Shown: piece after piece, positions 1 through 6,937 of the stretch | Layout of the letters: the number at the start of each line of letters is the position of its first letter | Position numbering within the stretch: position 1 is the stretch's first letter | Source of the DNA: Bacillota bacterium | GTDB taxonomy: Bacteria; Bacillota_I; Bacilli_A; RFN20; CAG-288 | Assembly (NCBI GenBank): GCA_003497225.1 | Contig: DNJQ01000099.1 | Location: 1-9,633 of the forward strand | Direction: 5' to 3' | Length of the DNA: 9,633 nt | The notes under the pieces: model-generated | Told to the model about the DNA's origin: nothing | Database searches by the model: none | What the model saw: the letters and a program-made list of their open reading frames with translations, nothing else | Program-made: the position numbers and the translations under genes

Positions 1-137
1 TTGGGGCGAAAAAAGTGGCAGTTGTACTCACTTTCATCACATAATTGAACGCAAAAACTACATATTAGCGGACATACGGAAAAAATATTTTTATGAATTG
101 GATATATTTAAATTATATATAAAGTAGAAATACATTA

Positions 138-166
138 TTGACTAGGAACGATAATTGTATTACAAT
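138..166 (+). promoter_or_regulatory. Promoter of the rpsF-ssb-rpsR operon
   Basis: A -35 box TTGACT (138-143, five of six to TTGACA) is followed after exactly 17 bases by a -10 box TACAAT (161-166, five of six to TATAAT). The bases just upstream (about 84-130) are nearly all A and T, as in UP elements that bind the RNA polymerase alpha subunit. Transcription would start near 173, giving a leader of about 73 bases before rpsF. This is the best sigma-A-type promoter in the window. The start site is inferred from spacing only. Confidence 0.85.
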
Positions 167-172
167 TTAGCC

Positions 173-228
173 GGTATCTTGTCTGATACCATTACTTCTC
201 TACCACAGTAAACAATGTGGTCAGAAGT
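173..228 (+). promoter_or_regulatory. Structured 5' leader of rpsF, candidate S6:S18 autoregulatory element
   Basis: Two hairpins fill the leader. The first pairs GGTATC (173-178) with GATACC (185-190) around a six-base loop and begins at the predicted transcription start. The second pairs ACTTCT (194-199) with AGAAGT (223-228), then, across a small internal loop (CT opposite C), ACCACA (202-207) with TGTGGT (216-221), closed by an eight-base loop. The rpsF ribosome binding site follows five bases later. In many bacteria the S6:S18 protein complex binds a leader RNA ahead of rpsF and represses the operon, and both partners are encoded here. I cannot place that motif's described CCG-containing internal loop with certainty (a CCGG lies at 171-174), so the pairing is seen but the regulatory role is inferred. 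Confidence 0.5.
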
Positions 229-245
229 CCATAGGGAGGTATGAC

Positions 246-533
246 ATGAAAAAGTACGAAATCATGTACATTCTTAGACCTGAGATTGAAGAAGAAGCTC
301 GCAAGAATCTCATCTCTAACATCAACAACCTTCTCACCAAAAATGGTGCAAAAGTTGAAGATGTAAATGAGTGGGGAATGCGCGAACTTGCTTACGAAAT
401 CCAAAAGGTTAAGAAAGGTTACTACGTAGTTGTTAAACTTTCAAGCAACGATAGTAAAGCTGTTGCTGAGTTTAACAGAGTGACTAAATTAGATAGTCAA
501 GTTCTTCGTTCCTTAGTCACAAACATCGGTTAA
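246..533 (+). CDS. rpsF: 30S ribosomal protein S6
   Basis: A 95-residue protein matching bacterial S6 over its full length. It opens with the family-typical MKKYEIMYILRP, continues through EEEARKNLI and the central GMRELAYEIQKVKKGYYVVVKL strand-helix block (about residues 44-65), and lacks the glutamate-rich tail of enterobacterial S6. S6 binds the central domain of 16S rRNA as a pair with S18, which is encoded two genes downstream. The start is fixed by a strong ribosome binding site AGGGAGGT (233-240) five bases before ATG. It is first in the rpsF-ssb-rpsR operon, with a 25-base gap to ssb. Regulation by the structured leader is likely. Confidence 0.97.
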   Translation: MKKYEIMYILRPEIEEEARKNLISNINNLLTKNGAKVEDVNEWGMRELAYEIQKVKKGYYVVVKLSSNDSKAVAEFNRVTKLDSQVLRSLVTNIG

Positions 534-558
534 GAATAACGAAAGGAGAAAAAAAGTT

Positions 559-990
559 ATGATGAATCGTGTAGTATTAGTTGGAAGAGTGACAAAGGAC
601 ATCACATTAAACCGTACAACTTCCGGTGCGGCCGTTGTATCGTTTACACTCGCAGTTGACAACAGAGTTAGAAATGGTGCTGAAAAGACCACAAGTTTTT
701 TCACCATTACTGCTTGGAATCAAACTGCTGAAAATGTAAGCAAATACGTTGGCAAGGGAAGTCTTATTGGTGTTGATGGAAGATTGAATCAACGTAGTTA
801 TATGGCGGGATCAGAAAAACGTTATATAACAGAAGTTATTGCTGATTCAGTTACATTCCTTGAAAGAAAGCAAGATGTTGAGCAGCCTGAATCGTTACCT
901 AACGACTATGGTTCATCCGCACAAACAAGTGAGAAAGAGGAATCATCAAGAGGAGTCGAAGTTGAATCTGATGATGATTTACCATTCTAG
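559..990 (+). CDS. ssb: Single-stranded DNA-binding protein
   Basis: A 143-residue SSB. Residues 1 to about 105 form the OB fold that binds single-stranded DNA as a tetramer: the start [23 protein letters not shown] near the middle, and [12 protein letters not shown] short acidic, serine-rich linker follows, and the chain ends in DDDLPF, the conserved tip that recruits replication and repair partners. It is slightly shorter than the usual 160-170 residues because of the short linker. Two ATG codons are adjacent (559 and 562). The binding site AAAGGAG (542-548) sits 10 bases from the first and 13 from the second, so I keep the first. The position between rpsF and rpsR is the standard arrangement, so ssb is co-transcribed with both. 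Confidence 0.97.
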   Translation: MMNRVVLVGRVTKDITLNRTTSGAAVVSFTLAVDNRVRNGAEKTTSFFTITAWNQTAENVSKYVGKGSLIGVDGRLNQRSYMAGSEKRYITEVIADSVTFLERKQDVEQPESLPNDYGSSAQTSEKEESSRGVEVESDDDLPF

Positions 991-1001
991 AAAGGAAAAG
1001 T

Positions 1002-1229
1002 ATGAATATCAAAAGACAAAAAACTAGAAAAAAAGTTTGCTACTTTACCAAGAACAAAATTGAATCAATCGACTATAAGGATACTGAGTTATTGAAAAGA
1101 TTTATTTCACCTTCGGGAAAAATAACATCCCGTCGTGTTACTGGTACAAGTGCAAAATATCAAAGAATGTTAGCACGTGCTATTAAGAATGCACGCTACA
1201 TGGCTTTGTTACCTTACATTGCTGACTAA
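1002..1229 (+). CDS. rpsR: 30S ribosomal protein S18
   Basis: A 75-residue protein with the S18 landmarks: [17 protein letters not shown] (about residues 11-27), [12 protein letters not shown], the rRNA-contacting [22 protein letters not shown] and the C-terminal MALLPY. Only one cysteine is present in the N-terminal region, so this is the zinc-independent form also seen in Bacillus. S18 pairs with S6 on the 30S platform. The N-terminal tail is shorter than in Bacillus. An AAAGGA site (991-996) lies just after the ssb stop, eleven bases separate the genes, and a hairpin terminator follows the stop codon. Confidence 0.97.
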   Translation: MNIKRQKTRKKVCYFTKNKIESIDYKDTELLKRFISPSGKITSRRVTGTSAKYQRMLARAIKNARYMALLPYIAD

Positions 1230-1237
1230 TTTAATAT

Positions 1238-1273
1238 AAACTGCGCTTATACTAGATATGGGCGCAGTTTTCA
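1238..1273 (+). terminator. Intrinsic terminator after rpsR
   Basis: AAACTGCGC (1238-1246) pairs perfectly with GCGCAGTTT (1262-1270). The stem continues inward through two T-G wobbles and three A-T pairs (1247-1251 with 1257-1261) to a five-base loop, giving about 14 pairs in all. Only a short T-run (TTTT, 1268-1271) follows, so termination may be partial and some transcription may run on into rnfC, whose start lies 45 bases beyond. Confidence 0.75.
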
Positions 1274-1315
1274 ATTAATTACACTAAATAATGAATAGAA
1301 AAGGAGATGAAAATA

Positions 1316-2614
1316 ATGAACATCTTAACGTCGATTGGCCGTAAGCACCTTAATGGTCATAAAGGTCTTACCGCCGAAAAGAAAGTAGTTCGCTATGATC
1401 CTGATTATGTTTACATTTCAGCAACCGACAATAAAGGAGTAGAGTTACAAGATATTCTCCCAGTCGGAAGTAAAGTAAAATGTCAAACAGTTTTAGGAAA
1501 AAGAGCTGATTTCGGAATTCCCGTTTTATCTTCAGTTTCAGGGGAAATTGTTGAAATCAAAAAGGTTTTTAACAAATCTTTACTTAGACCAGCGAATTAC
1601 TTTGTCATTAAAAATGATAAAAAATATGAAACTGAAAAGAGTGAACCTGTAACTAAGGATTTGACCAAAGAAGAACTTGCTAAATTTTTACAAGATCACG
1701 GCTATACAGGAATGGGTGGTGCAGCGTTCCCAACATTTATTAAATACAAAACTGATGCAAAAATTGATCACATCCTCATTAATGATGTTGAATGTGAACC
1801 ATATCTAACAACAGATTATGCTGCTACATTTGAAGAAATGGAAAACGTTATTTATGCCGCTGAAAAATTAGCTAATACTATGGGCGTAAAAGATGTTGTA
1901 ATTGCCATTAAGAAAACTAAGGCGAAAGCTATTGAACACATTAATAATTGTTTGAAGGATCATCCATTAATCCGCTTAGTGTGTGTTAAGGATGTTTATC
2001 CAGCCGGATATGAAAGAACACTTATTAAGATGATTTTCCACAAAGAGTACAAAGCTTTACCAAGTGAAGTAGGAATTATAGTTAATAATTTCCAAACTAT
2101 GGCTTGGATTGGAAGTACTTTAAGAACTGGTGTAAGACCTACAAGCCGTATCTATACTTTTTCTGGAGAAGCGCTCAAGGAACCACAAAATGTTTTAGCA
2201 CCATCTGGAACATTGATTAATGAAATCATTGATAATGTATGTGGCTTAAAAGCAACTAAATATACCATTTTATCTGGCGGTCCAATGATGGGACGTCCAC
2301 TCCGTCAAAGTGATATACCTTTAGCGGAAGCTGATTCTGGTGTAACAGTTCTTCCTTTAGCTCAACTTGAAGTAGGAAAAGCAGTTCCTTGCTTAAGATG
2401 TGGAATCTGTGTTGATCATTGCCCGATGTATTTGCAACCTGTTTTAATGTTCCAAGCACTAAAACGCAATGATTATAATGCAGCAAATAAGCTCGGAATA
2501 CTTTCGTGCGTAGAATGTGGATTATGTTCAGCTGTTTGTCCATCACACATTGAACTAACAGCAAAGTTTTCTGCTTCTAAGCCAATAGTCAAAATAAAGA
2601 CAATTAAGAAATAG
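1316..2614 (+). CDS. rnfC: Rnf complex subunit RnfC (NADH/flavin-binding Fe-S subunit)
   Basis: A 432-residue peripheral subunit of the Rnf complex, expected to bind NADH and FMN on the cytoplasmic face. Visible blocks are an N-terminal barrel-sandwich segment ending in SVSGEIVEI, the glycine-rich nucleotide loop GMGGAAFP (132-139), NDVECEPY (E159-C160-E161), SGGPMMG (320-326), and two ferredoxin-type clusters, CLRCGICVDHCP (Cys 359, 362, 365, 369) and CVECGLCSAVCP (Cys 398, 401, 404, 408). The usual N-terminal GGxHP signature is altered to NGHKGLT. An ATG at 1307 is in frame but overlaps the ribosome binding site AAGGAG (1301-1306). The ATG at 1316, nine bases after that site, is the better start. 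First gene of the operon; no convincing promoter of its own was found. Confidence 0.95.
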   Translation: MNILTSIGRKHLNGHKGLTAEKKVVRYDPDYVYISATDNKGVELQDILPVGSKVKCQTVLGKRADFGIPVLSSVSGEIVEIKKVFNKSLLRPANYFVIKNDKKYETEKSEPVTKDLTKEELAKFLQDHGYTGMGGAAFPTFIKYKTDAKIDHILINDVECEPYLTTDYAATFEEMENVIYAAEKLANTMGVKDVVIAIKKTKAKAIEHINNCLKDHPLIRLVCVKDVYPAGYERTLIKMIFHKEYKALPSEVGIIVNNFQTMAWIGSTLRTGVRPTSRIYTFSGEALKEPQNVLAPSGTLINEIIDNVCGLKATKYTILSGGPMMGRPLRQSDIPLAEADSGVTVLPLAQLEVGKAVPCLRCGICVDHCPMYLQPVLMFQALKRNDYNAANKLGILSCVECGLCSAVCPSHIELTAKFSASKPIVKIKTIKK

Positions 2615-2622
2615 GAGGAAGT

Positions 2623-3885
2623 ATGGAATCGCAATTAGTATATACAAATTTTGGACGAGTTAAATCCAAACGCAAAACTTCACACATCATGTTGGAGTTA
2701 ACTGGAGCTCTCTTAGTATTGTTTATCTCCTCTATTATCTATTATTGTATAAAGGGTGGAGCAGATACTTCTAAGCTCATGTTAAGATTGTTCCTCAATA
2801 CACTCGTTTGTTATGCTACAGCCTTCGCTGTAGAATACTTCGGTGTATTCTTCAACGAAAAAACGGAAATTAAAGAGTATTCTGAAGTCATGGGAGTTAA
2901 TAAGTGGCTTGTTGCTTTAAAAAGAACGGTTACTAATTCATACTTCTATGTAACTCCATTAATAACTCTTCTTCTTTTCCCAATCTATACTCCGGTATAT
3001 GTAATGTTTATCTCAATCCTTGTCGGAGAACTCATTGGAAAAATGATCTTTGGTGGATTTGGTTCTAACATCTTTAACCCAGCCTTAGTTGGAAGAATGT
3101 TTGCGACAATTTGCTTTAGTGCTGATATTGCCAAAGCAACAGTTGTTAAAGTTCCAGAAGCTTGGACCATTTCAACCGGTGCAACAATCAATTCTTTCGC
3201 ACAAAGCGGCGGATGGTTAAATAGTTATACTGAATCATTATCCAATTTAGATTTATTCTTAGGAAATTATCGCGGAGCATTAGGTGAGACATTCGCATTC
3301 TTGCTAATAATATTAGGTATATATTTAATGGTAAGAAAAGTCATTGATTATCGTTTAACAATAACCTATGTTTTAGCCTTATTCTTGTTCGCCTTCTTCA
3401 TGGGATTAACCGGTGGACACAACTTTGGTGGATCGATGCAATATGCCTTTAGACAAATTTGCTTCGGTGGAATCCTCTTCGGTGGTGTCTTCTGCTTAAC
3501 TGATCCAGTTACTTCACCAGTAAATGGAACCGGAAAAGTTATCTTTGCTTTATTTGCTGCCTTTGGTACAGCGATGATTAGATACTTTGGTAGCGCTCCA
3601 GAAGGTGTTGCATATTCAATCCTTTTAGCCAATATGGTCTCCCCAGCTATTGATAAACTTCTTTCACACAAGACAAATCACAAACTTGTTTATCAATATT
3701 CTGCTATCGCTGCTTTGTCACTTCTTGTACTTGGTTCCGGTATTGGTACGGGCTTATATGTTAAGGGCCAACAAGAAAAACAAGAAGCAACGCCAAGCAC
3801 ATCTACAAGTCAAAAAGTTAATGAAAACATCAATGTTCAACTCTTAGTTAATAGTGATGTTTCCTTGGAAGGAGTTATAAGATGA
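2623..3885 (+). CDS. rnfD: Rnf complex subunit RnfD with extra C-terminal membrane helix and tail
   Basis: A multi-spanning membrane subunit, homologous to NqrB, that carries a covalent FMN. The flavinylation motif is STGATI, with Thr188 the expected attachment site for ApbE-type flavin transferase. FGGFGSNIFNPALVGRMF, GGHNFGG and LTDPVTSP are typical of RnfD/NqrB. At 420 residues it is longer than common RnfD (roughly 310-350). After the point where family members usually end (near PAIDKLL, about residue 345) it continues with an additional hydrophobic helix (about 359-378) and a hydrophilic Ser/Thr/Gln-rich tail (382-420). The ribosome binding site AGGAGG (2613-2618) overlaps the rnfC stop. 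Its TGA stop overlaps the rnfG start as ATGA. Confidence 0.94.
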   Translation: MESQLVYTNFGRVKSKRKTSHIMLELTGALLVLFISSIIYYCIKGGADTSKLMLRLFLNTLVCYATAFAVEYFGVFFNEKTEIKEYSEVMGVNKWLVALKRTVTNSYFYVTPLITLLLFPIYTPVYVMFISILVGELIGKMIFGGFGSNIFNPALVGRMFATICFSADIAKATVVKVPEAWTISTGATINSFAQSGGWLNSYTESLSNLDLFLGNYRGALGETFAFLLIILGIYLMVRKVIDYRLTITYVLALFLFAFFMGLTGGHNFGGSMQYAFRQICFGGILFGGVFCLTDPVTSPVNGTGKVIFALFAAFGTAMIRYFGSAPEGVAYSILLANMVSPAIDKLLSHKTNHKLVYQYSAIAALSLLVLGSGIGTGLYVKGQQEKQEATPSTSTSQKVNENINVQLLVNSDVSLEGVIR

Positions 3886-5300
3886 AAAAGAAGAAATTGA
3901 GTAATTTTGTACTTTTCCCTCTAGTTTTAGGAACAACATGTATCGTTTGTGCCGGTACTTTAGCGGCAGTTAACTATGCTGTTCATGGTACTATTGAAGG
4001 AAATAAAACTAAGAATATCACCAAGAAAATTGGTACCTTCTTTAAAGATTATAAGAGTTATAAGATCATTTATGAGAAGGGAAATGCAGAAGTAGTTGAT
4101 GAAGAACCAATAGTTGAAACTCCAGCAGAATTTGATTCTCATATCGTTAGATGCTATCGCGTTAAAACTCATGATGATCAAATTGGACTTGTCTATCAAG
4201 CTACAACCGAATCTGGTTATAGTGGAAACTTAGATGTCGTTGTTGGTGTCTTTAAAGGAGCAGTTATCGGTTTAGCTCAACTCGGTGGTAGCGAAGATAC
4301 CTTAGGTATTAACGCTGTAAATAAGTTCTCTTCGTATTTGAGTTGGGACCACATGTATGCGGCTGGTGATGACTTTAAAGCGATGACAACCGCTAGTGGA
4401 GCGTCAGCTCAAGCAACATTCCCAGTTTTACAATCAACTCTCGATATCCTTTTAGCTGATGAGCCTAATCGTGTTAAAGTTGCTTCCGGAAGTATTTCTT
4501 CTGAAGTTAGTGTAAGTATCGTTTCAAATGATATTAGTACAGTTAAACTTGAAGCGACTGCAACAAGTGACAATAAGTATGCAGCAATGAAGGCTGAGAT
4601 AGTTATGAACATCGAAGATCTTTCTTTAATTGAGGCACCTTTAACTTCAGTTACGATTAAAGATTATGATGGAAGTGAAGCTGGTAATGCTGGAGATGCT
4701 GTTATTAAAGGTACAGCGACAGATAATTTCACTAAAAACTATGTCTTAGCAAATAATGATAAATTGAATTTGAGAAGCTTTAGAAAGACTTTAGCTAAAG
4801 CTGAAGAAGGCAATATCTTTGAAGGTTGTGCCGCTCCTGAAACCGCTAAGGGTTATTATCTATTGATGAATGGTATTTATAATTATGCCAATAATAACGC
4901 TAATGATTTTTCAAATGTTAAGAAAATTAGCGACACTGAATATCAAGTCTTGCATATGGCTGGAAACATTTGGGAGTCAGTTGTTTTAACGGCTACAGTT
5001 GATAAAGCTAAATCGGTCTTTACCGAAGTTAAAGTAGATAAATGCGGTGGAACCGATGGCTATGGTCAGAATATTGTTAATTCTAATTTGGATGGCTTTA
5101 GTGTTGCAGACAAAGTAGAAGCAGCAACGAATTTCATTAATAATTATGTCAAGATTCCTGCAGAAGGACTTTCATTTGATAAATTTAGAGATGAAATGGA
5201 TCCTAAGGGTAATGTGGTTTCTACCGGCGCGACATTTACATCCTACGGATACTATACGGCGTTACACTCAATTGTCGTCGCAATAAATGAGGAAAAGTAA
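3882..5300 (+). CDS. rnfG: RnfG-type subunit with two tandem FMN-binding domains
   Basis: RnfG is the membrane-anchored, extracytoplasmic flavoprotein of Rnf. A normal one has about 200 residues and one FMN-binding domain; this has 472. Residues 8-33 are a membrane anchor. The first domain shows SGYSGNLDVVVGV, the EDTLGI equivalent of the family's ETPGLG, and ASGAS with Ser175 where threonine is usual. The second, lacking its own anchor, shows a VLHMAGNIWESVVLTATVD strand block, TDGYGQ, and the canonical STGAT (447-451, Thr451). The linker between them (about 215-340) is poorly conserved to my eye. Cys316 and Cys388 are the only cysteines I see in the outer part and might form a disulfide. 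The binding site GGAAGGAG (3867-3874) precedes the start. The duplication is seen; two bound flavins are inferred. Confidence 0.88.
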   Translation: MKKKKLSNFVLFPLVLGTTCIVCAGTLAAVNYAVHGTIEGNKTKNITKKIGTFFKDYKSYKIIYEKGNAEVVDEEPIVETPAEFDSHIVRCYRVKTHDDQIGLVYQATTESGYSGNLDVVVGVFKGAVIGLAQLGGSEDTLGINAVNKFSSYLSWDHMYAAGDDFKAMTTASGASAQATFPVLQSTLDILLADEPNRVKVASGSISSEVSVSIVSNDISTVKLEATATSDNKYAAMKAEIVMNIEDLSLIEAPLTSVTIKDYDGSEAGNAGDAVIKGTATDNFTKNYVLANNDKLNLRSFRKTLAKAEEGNIFEGCAAPETAKGYYLLMNGIYNYANNNANDFSNVKKISDTEYQVLHMAGNIWESVVLTATVDKAKSVFTEVKVDKCGGTDGYGQNIVNSNLDGFSVADKVEAATNFINNYVKIPAEGLSFDKFRDEMDPKGNVVSTGATFTSYGYYTALHSIVVAINEEK

Positions 5301-5301
5301 T

Positions 5302-6090
5302 ATGAAAAATCAAGTAGAAAAAGTTCAAAACACCCCTGAAAATGTTGCTCAACCTGAAAAAAATGTTGAAAAGAAGGGGCACGACAGAAAGAAGGTCTTC
5401 TTAGCTGGAATTATTAAAGATAATCCAGTTCTAGTCATGCTTTTAGGCCTCTGTCCAGTCATACCAGCAACTACCTCCATTATCAATGCCTTGATGATGT
5501 TTATCGCTGTCTTATTCGTTCTCGTATGTTCAAACCTCATCATCTCTTTGATAAAAGGAATAGTTCCAAAGGAAATTCGTATTCCAGTTTATATCGTCAT
5601 CATCGCTTCCTTAGTTACTGTAATCGATTTATTACTTCAAGCTTATGCTCCTGATGTTTCAAATTCCTTAGGTGTATTTATTCCACTTATTACAGTTAAC
5701 TGTATTATCTTAGGACGTGCTGAAGCATTCGCCAGTAAAAATAGTGTATTAGATTCACTTCTTGATGCATTAGGAATGTCTATTGGTTTTGGATTAGCAT
5801 GTTTAGTTATCGCTATCTTCCGTGAGTTTTTAGGAACAGGTGGATTTACTTTAACTAATCCATTTAATTCAGATCAAAGCGTTTCCTGGCTACCTTTAAA
5901 GGATTTAGCTTTACCAGTCATGGTTCAAGGAATCGGTGGTTTCTTAACATTTGGAATCATCGTCGGTTTATTCGCTTGGATTACTAAATCTAAAGTTCCA
6001 GGTAAAAATTCTGACACAACATTAAAATCACAATATAGCACACTTAAAGAAATTGAAGCGTGCCGCAAAGAAGGAAAGGAGACTAAATAA
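5302..6090 (+). CDS. rnfE: Rnf complex subunit RnfE
   Basis: An integral membrane subunit related to NqrD, with about six hydrophobic helices. It carries both cysteines that, together with those of RnfA, hold the iron centre within the membrane: Cys51 in GLCPVIPATTS and Cys134 in VNCIILGRAEAFASK, 83 residues apart as in NqrD/RnfE proteins. A charged N-terminal extension of about 30 residues and a charged C-terminal tail of about 30 residues make it 262 residues long, above the usual 195-230. An in-frame ATG at 5287 lies inside rnfG and before the binding site GAGGA (5289-5293). The ATG at 5302, eight bases after that site, is preferred. It ends in TAATG, shared with rnfA. Confidence 0.95.
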   Translation: MKNQVEKVQNTPENVAQPEKNVEKKGHDRKKVFLAGIIKDNPVLVMLLGLCPVIPATTSIINALMMFIAVLFVLVCSNLIISLIKGIVPKEIRIPVYIVIIASLVTVIDLLLQAYAPDVSNSLGVFIPLITVNCIILGRAEAFASKNSVLDSLLDALGMSIGFGLACLVIAIFREFLGTGGFTLTNPFNSDQSVSWLPLKDLALPVMVQGIGGFLTFGIIVGLFAWITKSKVPGKNSDTTLKSQYSTLKEIEACRKEGKETK

Positions 6091-6671
6091 TGGTTGCTTT
6101 CTATACTGCATTACTATCATCAATGATAGTATCAAATTCGGTCTTAGCCGGATATAAAGGTCTATGTTCCTATTTAGGAATATCCAAAAAGAGCTCTTCC
6201 GCTTTCGGAATGGGCGTAGCATTAACATTCGTTTGTTTCTTCTCAGGTTTAATATGCTGGGGATTAGGCTTCTTATTAAGAGAACTAGAAATATATGATT
6301 TCATGTTCACCATCGTTTCAATTTTAGTTATCTCAAGTCTAGTTCAATTCACTGAACTTGTAATTAAGAAGTTCTTCCCAAGTCTATATAAGACTTTAGG
6401 TATTTATCTACCATTAATTACTACAAACTGTGTGGTCTTAGGATTAGCGCTTCAAGTCGGTGCTTATACCGATGCAAGTTCATTCCCTGAAGTTCTCGCT
6501 ACAGTTTTAGGTGTACCGCTAGGTTATTTCATCGTTATCATGCTCTTCTCTTGTATTCAAGAAAGACTTGAAACGAGCAATACTAAGTATAACTTTAAAG
6601 GAGCAGCAATCGGCTTAGTAGCTACCGCTATTATGGCTATCGCTGTCTATGGACTCGGCGGAGTCATATGA
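6090..6671 (+). CDS. rnfA: Rnf complex subunit RnfA
   Basis: A 193-residue, six-helix membrane protein, homologous to NqrE and to its neighbour RnfE, with which it forms an inverted-topology pair. The metal-centre cysteines are Cys26 in KGLCSYLG and Cys114 in TTNCVVLGLAL. The spacing of 88 is a few residues longer than in the common form, consistent with a small loop insertion around residues 60-75. The C terminus (FKGAAIGLVATAIMAIA) is typical. Start and preceding stop overlap by one base (TAATG), with AAGGAAAGGAG (6071-6081) as binding site. The stop overlaps the next start as ATGA. It should sit at the membrane core of the complex and pass electrons between the cytoplasmic and outer sides. 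Confidence 0.94.
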   Translation: MVAFYTALLSSMIVSNSVLAGYKGLCSYLGISKKSSSAFGMGVALTFVCFFSGLICWGLGFLLRELEIYDFMFTIVSILVISSLVQFTELVIKKFFPSLYKTLGIYLPLITTNCVVLGLALQVGAYTDASSFPEVLATVLGVPLGYFIVIMLFSCIQERLETSNTKYNFKGAAIGLVATAIMAIAVYGLGGVI

Positions 6672-6937
6672 TATATAAAATCCTAGGCGGACTAGGTATA
6701 TTCATCGTTTTGCTCGTCATATTTGTTCTAAGTTACGTCTTTAATAAACGCGCTAAAGTGCCAGATGACTGTCCGAAAGATCTATTAAATAGTGGATGTG
6801 CATCATGCATGATGTCGTGTTCTGCTCGCGAAGAAGAGTATTCACTTAAGAAGACTTTAGCAGCAGCAAAAGAAAAAGATAATGAAGAACAAGAAAAAAA
6901 TGATGAAGAAAATGATGAAGAGAAAGGAGAAGAATAA
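6668..6937 (+). CDS. Small one-helix Cys-rich protein, candidate NqrM-like Rnf maturation factor
   Basis: An 89-residue protein between rnfA and rnfB, a position where canonical rnfCDGEAB operons have nothing. It has one N-terminal membrane helix (about 5-25), a basic patch NKRAK, then four cysteines spaced C-x8-C-x2-C-x3-C (35, 44, 47, 51) followed by SAR and a highly charged, mostly acidic tail. NqrM (DUF539), needed to mature Na+-NQR and proposed to deliver iron to the NqrD/NqrE centre, has the same plan as I recall it: one helix, a basic stretch, four cysteines ending CDAR, then a charged helix. RnfA/RnfE are the homologues of NqrE/NqrD, so a matching role here is plausible. Family assignment is from pattern only. 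It could instead be an unrelated metal-binding or FeoB-associated-type protein. Starts on ATGA at the rnfA stop. Confidence 0.6.
   Translation: MIYKILGGLGIFIVLLVIFVLSYVFNKRAKVPDDCPKDLLNSGCASCMMSCSAREEEYSLKKTLAAAKEKDNEEQEKNDEENDEEKGEE

Noticed and set aside
4..34. Hairpin with a T-run on the minus strand (terminator facing left)
   Set aside because: About nine pairs with a two-base bulge, but there is no minus-strand gene upstream of it for the terminator to serve.
1..137. End of an upstream gene on + or start of a divergent gene on -
   Set aside because: Frame 2 is open from base 2 to about 127 but its sequence is unrecognisable and AT-driven; frame 3 ends by base 44. On the minus strand a start reading MKVSTTATFF lacks a ribosome binding site. 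Not enough sequence to support either.
839..1027. Overlapping + strand ORF across the ssb/rpsR junction
   Set aside because: Out-of-frame shadow of ssb with no ribosome binding site or family resemblance.
1307..1315. Upstream in-frame ATG as the start of rnfC
   Set aside because: It overlaps the ribosome binding site AAGGAG; the ATG at 1316 has the proper spacing of nine bases.
5287..5301. Upstream in-frame ATG as the start of rnfE
   Set aside because: It lies within rnfG and before the GAGGA binding site; the ATG at 5302 is correctly spaced.
6840..6937. Purine-rich stretch as a tandem repeat
   Set aside because: It is the coding sequence of a Glu/Asp/Asn/Lys-rich tail; no exact repeat unit persists.
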